In this document: positions 11,159-22,723 of the stretch, piece after piece
How positions within the stretch are numbered: position 1 is the first letter of the stretch
Layout: each line of letters begins with the position of its first letter
Assembly (NCBI GenBank): GCA_905331475.1
Contig: CAJNYU010002392.1
Span: forward strand, 103,465 to 167,464
Origin: Rotaria socialis
Lineage: Eukaryota; Rotifera; Eurotatoria; Philodinida; Philodinidae
DNA: 64,000 nt
Direction of reading: 5' to 3'
Notes under the pieces: model-generated
Seen by the model: the letters and a program-made list of their open reading frames with translations, nothing else
What the model was told of the DNA's origin: nothing
Database searches by the model: none
Made by a program: the position numbers and the translations under genes

Positions 11159-14100
11159 TGTTATTTTGTACTAGAAAGAATGAAATTGAAATGAAGACAT
11201 TCATTGTATTTAAGTTGAGTTTTGTTTAGTTACTTATCAGGAACATTGAATTTCTCTGAAACCTTTGTGATGAATCATTAAAAAACTGATTTTATTAAAT
11301 TCGAATTGTTGTTCAGACACTTTTAAATAGTGATTTTGTTACCAAATATTGACACAGATAACAAAAGACGGTAAATATACTTATGAACACGATAAACAGA
11401 CCGTGCAACGCGTATCGATGAGACAGTTGAAATAGGTATATAAAAGTGATAACTCTCTGTTTATATTTAAGAAAATGGTAAACAGATATTTTGAAATCGT
11501 TGCACTCTCTCTGTCAAGATTGAAAGAGTAGTTGTTTGGAATTCTGATTTTCTTCTAACTTTGTAACTTACATGTTTTAACTCAGCGCAGACGCTGCAAA
11601 GAAAACGTAGTTGTAAGTTCTTGTTGCATGAATCATCGATGAAAGCAAAATTCAAATATAACTTATGGTAATGACTGTTTTTACTGATACCACAATCTCT
11701 TAGCAACTTGCAGTATTCAAAGACAAAGTTTTTCAGTTCTTTGCAGTCTCTTTTATTGAATAATAATATTTCGACAATCAGAAAAAAGAATGCAAAATTA
11801 TAAAATAATCTAAACCCATCAGTTATCTAAATTGACATCTATGAGTTCTCAACAAAAATCTAAAAATTAATTAAAATAAATGTAAGCGCTTGAATTACAT
11901 TGTGAATTGATTCAAAACACAGCTATATAGTTAGAAACATGCCAGTACAAATACACAAGGGAACGCGACGTTAGCGTCGCCAACCATTTACTGTAAGGAT
12001 CTAGCCATGTAGAACGTAGTTATCGAAACTATCTAGCTGAGAGACTTCAGATTTTATAGCTTCGAAATGATTTTCATGGAAAACACGACTGATAACCGAG
12101 CATAAATAGAAAACATGCTTGGAAGTATCACCAAGAAAGCGGCATTTAAGTAGTACTCACTAATACTATATGACAATAGTAAAGTTAAATGCATCCGATC
12201 TGCTACAGCTCAAGCTATGCTCCGAAAATTTTCAATCAGCTTGATAACGGAGTGAAGTAAAAGACTCATTCAGGAGAGCTATGATCGAGATACTCCATTT
12301 TAGTAAAGTTACAACTCATATTGGTCTATCAACTAGATATTTAACATGAATCTGCACGAGTAGATCGTAGATTAAATTAAACTGATCTTTTCTAACTCGA
12401 TTTCGGTTATATATGTCCTCATTTTTGCTCAACCTCATGTGGGTTCATTTTGTTTCGGTGCGTTTTCCGTCTAGAATGCATAGATTCATTTCTGGATGCA
12501 CATTCGCAGATAGATAAATCTAAGATTTACATCTTTTGAATCAAATCAACTCGCAATCAGGAAAAACTAAACTTATTAAGATAATCACGACAAATATAAA
12601 TTTCAAATATTTCACACGACTTGAGCAATTATTTCACGACCTGTCTTCGGAAGAACTTGAAAATATCTCCTATTTTCCAAATTTTTTTCAACTTTTCTGA
12701 TCGAGACGACGTGTAACTACTCTACAAGTCTCCAAGGCCTGCAGTCTTATAATCACAACAGATTTTCAACTGAGCGGCTAGTTTTGTCTCATATATGCGG
12801 CGAATGTGATCCTTTTAATCACGGCATGATTGATTGAAAGCTTCGCGTCGTTCTATAATTATTAGATGAAAATGAAGAGAATTTTCAAAAAACCCGAAAA
12901 CAACAGTAGTGGGACTAATTTAATCCAGTTTCATCTACATATGCGATAAATTCCTCACAATTTAGACAAGAATGAGACATGATTCTCGAGTATTTATCCA
13001 GTTTGCGTACGTCCGTAGATGTGCTAATCTAGAATTCTAGGAATTAAGTTTGAATAAATTCTTCGTGCTGCAATAAAACTTGACATATCAAGAATAAACT
13101 GAAGACTTTGTAAAAAACTTTCAAAGTCTCAGTACAGGTGAGCGGCTAGCCGCTCCCACATTGAGAATCAATTCCACCGCAAGATGCCTATAGCCTATTC
13201 GTAATAATATTTCACATAACCGTACGATACATCTAACACTATAAACATCATCGAATGGTACCCTCAAAACATTTCCCTACAAAGAATTCCTATAAAGGAA
13301 ATGGGACGATCTAAACAGCTCGTAATCCAATATAAACTTGCTTGAACTACAAAATTTCAACAAACTGACAACGCCGTCGTGTTCACCGACCCCGATTACC
13401 TTCCGTCAACCTTATCCTTGCAGGATGTTGTTTGAGGTTAGTTAAGTTTATGCATGCGCTTTCCTATTGGACGAACGAACGCATTTAACTCGTTTTTCGT
13501 AATACCCTCCTTTCAGTAGAGGGAATAGAAATTGAACCCGTTAAAATCATCAATAAATATTTCATTAAGAGAAAAAAAGGCCTACTTTTGAATTGCTTTG
13601 GATAACATTTTCACTAAAAGCAAAGCTCGGTAAACCCTAATCTTGAGGGTTCTGGTGTGAGTGCATCGAGATTTTCATGACTGACTTTAACCGTTCTGAA
13701 GGGTCTCATCAGATGAATTCGACTTTTGTATCTATTTGAAATGATCGAAAGATCTCAAATACAACGAGACATTTCTTTCTTCGTTAGATGTACTATGTAG
13801 GGTGTGCGTGTGACTAAAGATATCGTTTCTCTCTTCACTCACAAGCACACCCACATCAGCAGATTCAGATTTTCATGTCAAATTCGATGATGACATTTTT
13901 CGAAACTTAGAAGATCGGTAAACCAGATAAATTTTGAGTTTTCTCGGAAACAGTGAAATATTCATTTTTTCAGGTAAAATTTGTATTTTGAAAATTTCTC
14001 AGCCAAAAAGGAAGCCTATAAATATTTTAAAGGTGATATTCATGATCTACTCATCGAGCTCTACCCAACCATGTAACAATACATGGGATTTTTCTCCTGC

Positions 14101-15633
14101 TCGATTTTTGGCTTTGGTGCACCTTATATAAAAGAACATTATTTTGTTTGTCATATTTTAAAAGTGCTGGATGTTAATTTTCTATTAAAGGAGAATATTT
14201 CAATATTTTGGAAGCGAAATAGAAGATTGAAAGACGTTTTTAAATCATTTATTTATTTTTTGACGTTTATATGGATTTAACTACAATAGAGTTGTTGCAA
14301 TGCTAATTGTAAAAGATTTTATTCGAATTATTTCTTAAGAATTAAAAGATTCTTTTCAAACCTTGATGAGTTCAACTATAGAATATAAAGTAGGAATACT
14401 TCGTCATCAAGTATGAGAATAATTTCAGAGTTTGATGAGCATCAGAGTGAGATAAATTTATAAAATGAAATTTTTCCTCGAAGTTGATTAAAAATCTTAT
14501 TTTACGATAGGTTGTGTATTTAAGAATGCTTAATTGTACAATATGTTTCTATTTGAAAGATAGTAACAAAATTCGGTGTTCTATTATGACCGAATCTGAA
14601 CTATCAAATCCGATCAATTATTCTTGTTTTCAAACTGTTAAATAATTGTTGGATGAGAGTTGTTTCATTTTCAATTTAAAACGATTATTCCCTTCCAATG
14701 AAGAGACATTGGAAAGATTATTCTATCATCGTCATTTAGTTTAAATTCGAAAAAGAGGATCAGAATACTGTCGTATAAACCATTGGCTTTATTTTTTATT
14801 TCTAACCTGTCTTGAAATGTTTTTGTTCTTGTGAACTAAATTTTTAAACGAGGTAAAAATAAGTGCAGTTAATTCTGTTCTCAATTTTGACGAAGTGATT
14901 CATCGGAATGTAAAATGATAGATTAAATGCGTGGCCAGGCAGTAATAAATTGGTGGTAGGAGAGTGATGGCATAATCCCGTTACACCGGTAACGACTTTT
15001 TCTACACACAAACACACCTTAAACATTCGGTGTATCGTCCCAATGGTATCCACTTTGATACCCAACTATATGCTATAAGCTGAGGAATTTGGAGTAGATG
15101 CCTAATTCGACATCGAATATAAATGAAATATTCGAAAAGTGTTATGATGACCTATCCTAATCGACTCTTCCTCGCAGAATCACCGGTGAGTCGTCAGAAA
15201 ACTTGAAAATCCTCAGGAAGCCCCCGAATTTTAGAGTAGTGAAAAAAGCAAAAGCTCCATCGAGAGCAGAGATACGCAAGTCAAGCTAGAAATAACTTGA
15301 TTTGAGTTGACTGAAGTCAAACAAATCTCTGACTTGTCCATCTCTGCTCAAAAGCAAACTACAGTAGAGATTACTCGCTTCTAGAAGCATCTGTTCTATC
15401 AACGATGTTTCGAATCAATTATGCAAATAGAAAGATAAACATACTTTAGCTCGTATTCTGCATCATTCCTAATCGACTATGATAGATAATTAATAAAGGA
15501 GAATATTTTAGTCTAGACATTGAAGAGTAATACTGGTTAGAATGTTATCTTGACATTGACGTCGTAGAAGAGCAATCGTGGGATCGTTTTCTTTCATTCT
15601 TTCTCTTTTTTTCCCTTCCCAAGACATTTTCCC
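11159..15633. other. Gene-poor region, left part
   Basis: No gene with support. 11467-11706 (-) and 14844-15065 (-) are open but featureless. A perfect 6-bp-stem hairpin, GCGACG-TTAG-CGTCGC, lies at 11965-11980. 13144-13160 contains the palindromic GAGCGGCTAGCCGCTC, and 13498-13530 resembles a block at 5680-5712, suggesting old dispersed-repeat copies. Confidence 0.4.
13800..13852. repeat. GGGTGTG-ended hairpin, related to the 10.4-kb units
   Basis: Left arm GGGTGTGCGTGTGA, right arm reading GGGTGTGCTTGTGA on the other strand (13 of 14 matching), 53 bp overall. Size and arm sequence resemble the 55-bp hairpins inside 10397-10604. The related motif GGTGTGAGTG also occurs at 13654-13663 and near 22079. 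Confidence 0.55.
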
Positions 15634-15647
15634 GTTGCTATAGTAAC
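15634..15647. promoter_or_regulatory. RFX X-box-like palindrome
   Basis: GTTGCTATAGTAAC fits the RYYNYY-N2-RRNRAC X-box bound by RFX factors, which regulate ciliary genes in animals. It is a sequence match only. The nearest confident gene (scramblase) starts 3.7 kb away, so a role is unproven. Confidence 0.35.
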
Positions 15648-16465
15648 GGTTTCCATGTATCTTTATTTTGCTTCATTTCTTTCTATGTGTTTGGCCTCGA
15701 GATTGTTTTTCTCTTTTTGGGCGTTTATTACCAATAAATTGATCATAACAAAACATTGGCAAGTTCATAATAATTATCATTTTTTTAATCTCAATTATAT
15801 ATAATTAATAGACTAGAAAATAATTTAGAATAAAGTCGTGAATAATATATAAAATAGCTTTTGTAATTTATTGCAGATAATAAATTAGCTAAATAATTGT
15901 TTAATTACTAATAGTTAGTTGTAATTTCGTATTTCATTAACTTTTGTTTGTGTTTAAATGGCATCCATTTGATTTTTATAGGCGTATATCACGATGGATT
16001 ACATGTAAAGTTCAAAATCAATTATATTTCTTTATTAGGATGCATGTAATATACATAGTATGAAAGCAGAAGACAACAGTGATAAGAAATTTTGTCTTTT
16101 TGTTTTGCTTCGTAGTGTCTAAGCTCGGACGAAAGTATTCAACAGTGAACAATCACTCGATCAGTGAGATAATTCCGATAGAAAATGTTGTCAGCGACAA
16201 AAATGAATTTCCTTTTCCTACCATTCACATAAAACGATCGTAGATAAACACGCACAAATTTATTTATATAGTATATATATATATATATATATATTTCGGT
16301 TTTCATAAATAAAATTAAAATGTAAAAGAAAAGGCATGTGTGAATACTATGTTATTTCATTTCTGTAAATTTAAGTCTTATCTTGGATCACTTTTATTTG
16401 CTACGTTCTGTCGTTTGACAATAGTCAATCGCTTCTAATTAAACATGAACGTATAACAACAATTG

Positions 16466-16498
16466 TTAGCGTCAGTAGATGACACTCACTGACGCTAA
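16466..16498. repeat. 11-bp perfect inverted repeat
   Basis: TTAGCGTCAGT at 16466-16476 and ACTGACGCTAA at 16488-16498 form a perfect 11-bp stem with an 11-base loop, in otherwise AT-rich DNA. It may be a regulatory hairpin or the remnant of a small inverted-repeat element. Confidence 0.6.
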
Positions 16499-18218
16499 GC
16501 GTTTCTTCGTATTATCTATTGCTATGATCTCTATTTTGATTTATTGCGTAATATTTCTACTTTGACTAATTCTCGTGATTGATTTTCGTTCGCTATTACG
16601 CAGTTGTTGGTTTTTCTTCTTGCCGGTTATTATCTGTGTTATCATTATCATCTTCTATATTATTATATTCTTCACTGATGATTATTGTTATACTTCTTCA
16701 TTAGAAAATAAAATATATTGAAATATATTATTCTATTAAATGTATAACAATGTTACGACAACAAAGTACGGCAGTCAGTCAGTGTAAGCTCTCTAATTGT
16801 TTAGCAGACTAACTATTAGCTATACTATCATACATTCCCCAAACGAGAGTCTTACAATTATGCGTCTAAAAGACTGTGTTGAAGAGCTGATTAAGTTTTA
16901 ATTCTCATTCTCAATTGATGTATTCACACGTGGAAGATAAAGATTCAAGAAGACAAGACATTAAAACTTACACTTGACGATTGATACAAATTAAACGCGC
17001 TTTACCAGTTTTTTGAAAATACTCCATTTATCAACATGTCTTAATACAATTAAAATACCATTCTATAAAAGTATCATACATTTAAGTCAGAATAAGTAAT
17101 TAACAATAAATTTGCTAAATCTAAGTGCTTCCATTTCGATTGGAGTGCTTAAAAAATCACCGAGTTACAAATAAGACGAAATTAAATATCAGTTCTAGGC
17201 TGTAAAGCAAAAATTTGAATGATAGATTGTAAATTAGAAACTTGTAATGTTGTTTCATGATAAACTCTAAACAATACATTGCATAAAATAAAAGATATAT
17301 GTTTTCATATTGTTTTCGATGAATTTTGTGATACGAATATAAATATTTATCCTAGGTAGTATATTTATATCGAATTTTATATAGAAAACAATACCAAATT
17401 GTATTAAAAGATTTAAGAAAACTGAATGAAAAGAAAAAGATGATCGTATTTTCGCATTGAGAAAAAAACAACTCGGAAAGCTCTAACGATTTATCGAGAA
17501 AAACATAATATTCGATTTACAAAAATTACACTTAAAAAAATGTGAAATGCATTTTATTCAATTAACTTAAGGATAGATTTTAGTCAATAGTCTCTAATCT
17601 TTTTTTTTATTCAATCATCAATTTTCATCAGATTAAATATATAAGAAAAGCAGTACACAGAATATAAAGAATAGTTAACTCGTAAATAAAAGATTCCGTT
17701 AAAATAATAAATACTTGAATAGTTTTCCCATTGATAATATCTAGATAGATATCGTCAGCCAATATGTAGCTAGTTATCTTATGTGCTGATATTTTAATCA
17801 CAATAGGATCAGATTACATTAGAATGTTTTTAAGTAAATTGAAAAATAAAAATTTTTCCATGAACTAACTACACAATTTTATAACTAATGAAGAGAATAA
17901 AATTATATATTATCATATATTAATAGTGTTGTTCGCATGAAACAAAGAGGAAATTTTCGCATAAATGAATGAGACAGAATCTTTCACCCCATGTTAGTAC
18001 GATTTTTCGCCATACGTACTGAAGTCATAAGCTTTTTTTATATATCAATAAAATATAAGGCTTCTTCGATAGCAAGTACAAAGAAAATTTCTCTATGAAT
18101 TATATACAGAATTTGTTTAAACTAATAAACAGAGAAAAAATTAATTATTGAATAATTATAGTATAGTGTTAAACACACTTAGGTAAGAAGTGTACATAAA
18201 TGAATGGATCCCAGACAT

Positions 18219-18352
18219 TGAATACTTAGTACTTTTCGTACTGAGTATTTTTTTTTCAAGTAAAAGTACATTGAACTGCAATAAGTGTACTGAATACATT
18301 TGGACTTAAGTAAATTTATTTATGTAAAAGTAAAAAGTACAATTTTTAAGTA
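18219..18352. repeat. AGTAC-rich block, possible DNA-transposon remnant
   Basis: It begins with ATACTTAGTAC-ttttc-GTACTGAGTAT (10 of 11 paired). Many further AGTAC, AAGTA and GTAAAAGTA motifs follow in both orientations. Dense short subterminal repeats of this sort are common in hAT-type elements. No transposase is visible. Confidence 0.35.
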
Positions 18353-19362
18353 AACAATATTTCTTCTGATATAAGACAGCGCATATGTAGAACTTGAAAT
18401 CTGTTATAAAATAAATTCACGAGAAATAGTAATAGAATTATTTCAGTATTTATAATACTGAATGCCAATTACTTTTTTACTAGAATTTTTCCAGGTTTAT
18501 TCTCATTGTCATTAGAAAAATGAATTGTCACGTACGTATGTCTGTAAACTTTTTTATTCCATGTATGTTTACTTTATTGAAAAAATATACTGTATTTAGA
18601 GATGTAGGTATATGTTAACAGCTACTTTTATCTCTTTTTATTTTTCTTTCTGCCCAGGAAATAAAAAATGCCTTCATTTGCATGAATTTTAGGTCGGAAA
18701 AATGAAACAAAATGTCATTTCGGTAAATGAAACGGACATTATTTGTGATGTATTTCAATCTCATGCATAAAAATGTACCTTTTAGTAGAGTAAATTACAA
18801 GAATTTATTATTTTATCAAGGCCAGAAAATTATTTTGATGAAAATATTTATTTTCATACATGAAATTGAAATACATTAAAACTACTATCTGCTCCATCAT
18901 TTCAATAGCATTTTATTTATTGCCTGGTTAATAAATGAGGGTCGCTGTAACATGTGGCTTTCGTATTTCTGACTATTCAGGTACAAATGAACATAAACAA
19001 AGAGAACATGCATCTCGTAAGTGTGAAAGTGTCTTTATTTCAAAATCATTTTTGTCATAGTAACTAACATTTTTTCTGCAATTAATGATGACAATTTCAT
19101 AACTTAAAAAAAAGAATTGATTATTGTTTTAAATTGAGTGATGATGTGCTTTTTTGTACCTTTCTCGTAATAAGTAGGTAAATATTTTTTACTTGACTTT
19201 CATTTTCTGCTTCAAATGGGCATTTTTGTCACCGATCGATTCAAGGTTCGATTCTTAAACGTTATGAAAGAGAAAAAGAAAAATCAGTTTCGCTACGTAA
19301 TCATTTAATGCTGAATATTTTAGATAGAATCAATTTATCAGTCGTGTTAATAATTCGTAATA

Positions 19363-20553
19363 ATGAGTGTCAAACAATCTGAAGAAAAAATTCATCTATC
19401 AAATATCGATCAAGTAGCATCCTTGTTACCTTTAACATCGAGTTCTACGATTGGATTAGAGTTTTTAAGAACAATTGATCAATTGTATGTGAGCCAGCGT
19501 CCTTCATTAAGTGAAGGTAACTCATTTGAAACTAGCTAGTGAATTTACGATTCCGGTTTCTTTTTTGTGTATACCATTCAAGTTATATTTGGTATTGCAT
19601 CTGAATCGAAATTTGATATTTATGATGATAAAAATGTGCGAATATTACAAGCTTTGGAAAGTAAATGAATATAATTATAATATTGAGCTAAATGTTTTTC
19701 TTATACTCAATTCGAAAAGCTTCAACATTTTTTCAACGTTTCTGTTGCACATCCAAACGATGTTTTCAATTGAACATTATGGATAATAATAATCAAGTCT
19801 GTGAGATTCATTGAATTAATTTTCATACGAAAGTTTATTTGACAATAATTAATTAGAATATTATGCTTATTAAACGTGAATTCAAATGTTGCTCAGGATG
19901 TTGTTGGTGTGCTGGTGCACAATGTTGCAGTCAAGAAGTGACAGTTGAATCACCACCTGGAACGTTCATTGGTACTGTATCACAACAGTAAGGTTTTCTC
20001 CAAGAAAATAAATACTCTGGATTTAATTAAATATCTATTGTTGAGAGGCAGCTATTTTCGATCTATATTTGCGATCAAAGATGAACAGGACAATCATATT
20101 CTTACTTTACGTAGTCCCCTTGTAATTTGTGATGGGGGATGTAGTTGTTGCTGCGAAAATAAATTTGTCGTAAGTAATGTTTTCATTGTTTAAATTAGAA
20201 TTTTCCTATACTGTTCTTCTGATTTTATTTATCTAAAGTTGATTGGTACAGATGGAGAAACTGAAATCGGTGCTATTCATAAAAGATATCGTGGATACCT
20301 TCACGAAGTAACAACAAGTGCCGACGCATTTTCCCTAACAGGTAAACATATTGTTAACAATTTAAACTTTTTCTTTGAATATTTGTTTTTCTCTAGTTCC
20401 GATGGATCTGGATGTCAAAATCAAAGCTCTGTCACTTGCCGCCCTGTTTCTTATTGTAAGTTTTCTTTTCCTGTTTCAAATGGATATTTTCTGATTATTT
20501 ATTTCTTTTTTTAGGAATATATGCTGTTTTCAGTTGTTTCAAAGAATAATTAA
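19363..20553 (+). CDS. Phospholipid scramblase
   Basis: Eight exons: 19363-19516, 19583-19660, 19720-19796, 19857-19987, 20052-20169, 20239-20341, 20397-20455, 20515-20553. All are joined by GT/AG introns of 54-69 bp with consistent phases, giving 252 aa. Scramblase landmarks in order: GLEFLRTIDQLYV; SKFDIYDD; the Cys cluster RFCCTSKRCF with LNIMDNNNQ; FKCCSGCCWC; VESPPGTFIGTV; the second Cys cluster CDGGCSCCC; IHKRYRGYLHE; a DADNF-like Ca2+-site region (TSADAFSLTVPMDLDVKIK); and the C-terminal hydrophobic helix ALSLAALFLIEYMLF. In the family these proteins move phospholipids between leaflets in response to calcium; the Cys cluster is normally palmitoylated. It lacks the Pro-rich N-terminal extension of vertebrate PLSCR1. 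The donor of exon 3 (CAA|GTCTGT) was chosen because the neighbouring GTGAG site would create a stop. Confidence 0.93.
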
Positions 20554-22723
20554 TCTATCAAAAATATTTACTTTCATGTTGATCTATTTAAATTTTCTAC
20601 TCACTTATGTTGATCAGTCACAGTATTACATATCGCTTTTATGTGTGTCTATCAATAATTTTAATAAAGTTTAATCCATATAGATAGGAAATTTTAGTTA
20701 TAGAATCTTTAATGGCGAACGTTGTTCTTAAGTTTTATGGCGTATACATCTGCACTAAACTAATATTTACCATCCACCAAAATACATAGGATTGGAATGA
20801 AATAATTCTCTCGAGTGAAAAGGTAACTTTTCAGTTTTATTTCATGAACAGAAGCTGTCTTATTTAATCTGCATATATAATATAATTAAAATATATGTTA
20901 AATCAGTTCAGGATATACATTAAATTTTTTCCATGTTACCTCGATAGTGGCTTACAAATACAATAAATATCTGTTTTGTATATGATATTTGTCAGGTCAC
21001 TCCTTGTTTTTCTAGTCTAGGACACATTTTGATTTATCAATATGTCTATGATGTTTAGATGAACTGCAAGAGCCTATCATACAATAGATTGGATCGTTTT
21101 TGTCTGATAGTTGATTAATTTAATCTGGTCGATCAACACTGTTGGACGGACAAGAAGAGCAGTTTTTCAAATTCAAGTTATTGAACAAATTAAAACATGG
21201 AAAATTAGTAGTCAAACAACTGACTGAATGTATTCGTTTTGAAAATATTTGATTTTCGTTGTTTAAATATCAGTCAATTTTGAAAATGCAACTTAATATT
21301 ATAAAATAAGACTACTGGCAACAACAAATATATTCAGATATATGCACCAAAGAGTTCCACTCCCAAACAATATTATTGGTTTCTATGATCAAACGATTCT
21401 TGAAGATCATTATAAATAATCTATGATGCTTATCGGTAATTCAGGAAACATGACACAGACTAATACTGATTGTTTACATCAAACTTTGCAAGAGTATGGT
21501 AAATTACCGTAAATTCTATACAAAAACGAATTGATATCTTTGAAAGAGCCATGACGTTTGATCGTAATTGAGTATCGCATACAAATAATTGTATTTGGTT
21601 TTATATAGCATAATGATTTATTCATTCACAAAAATGATAATTAAACAAACGATTTTGTATCTACATTAAAATGAACCTGATCAAAATCTAACTGATTAAT
21701 CATCATTCCAGGTCGAATCCACACGGTCTCTATTTTGGCCCGTATTTGTTCGTATACGATCGCATATGCGCTTTTACAGTTGTCTACGAAACCCATAATC
21801 ATCGACCTGAGATGTAGATATTTAGAAATGCCTGCTTTACAGTAACAAATAAATACCATTTTTTAGACTGAAATGTATATCCTCTGATTTACTAAGTTTT
21901 TCAAGCAAACACGTGCCTTCAATGATAACAACCAACAACAACAAGAAAATGAAACCATATCACAATCAGTAATTCCATGTGATATTTATCTCTTGTTGTC
22001 ACCGCATTCATATTCAGATTCCTCACTAGAAGAGATTCAAGTCATATCAATATCATCAACATCACTATACTTTTGTAGGTGTGAGTGCGAGGTGAAAGTT
22101 AGTATGGCTATATGGATATATCACGGCTCTGATACACCCACCCACTTATACATTGAAATTAATCATCGATAATATTTTACTAGTGAAATTTGCATCGGAA
22201 GATAATTCAATTCACTATCAACAAAACTAGTTTAACTATAAAGCTCGAATAAAACTTCGTATCGAAAAGGTTGAAAAAATTGTTTTACTGAATTCTATTG
22301 ATACCTACACCAAACATAAGAAATTTACAAATGGGTCTAAAATATTAATTGAATTGATCAAATTTTTGATTTTTACATTATATATCTTGCTACAAGAGAA
22401 TACAGTACTATTAAAAACAATAGAAAAAAATATACATATTACGATTTATTATGCATATACTACGCTTCGAATTGCGTTTGTTTCTATACATAAATAGTGA
22501 CATGTTTTGTTTCGATGAAAGAATGAAAAAGATACGAATCCTGTCGAGCTTAACATTTAATAAAAAAAAGTGACCTAGAAAAAAAAAAGATTGCAAGCTG
22601 TACTATGACGCAGCTGTAAAAGGATATATTGACGTGATAAAAAAAAAAGAAGTGAAAACATATCTTATCTTCATCAATAATAACGATAGAAAAAAGGGTG
22701 CACCTTCACATCATTTAAACACC
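20554..22723. other. Intergenic, no supported gene
   Basis: AT-rich. One open stretch at 21641-21859 (-) reads like diverged coding DNA (EQIRAKIETVWIRPGM) but has no recognisable family and no clear splice partners. 22078-22146 has a GGTGTGAGTG motif and a CACCCACCCAC motif about 40 bp apart, a weak relative of the hairpins at 10.4 and 13.8 kb. Confidence 0.4.

Larger units (their letters stand above)
15648..19362. other. Gene-poor region, right part
   Basis: Very AT-rich; no supported gene. It includes a (TA)n microsatellite at about 16269-16294, a hairpin at 16466-16498 and a repeat-like block at 18219-18352. Confidence 0.5.

Noticed and set aside
19511..20514. Three 82-91-codon ORFs within the scramblase locus
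   Set aside because: They are unspliced readings through exons and introns of the scramblase gene.
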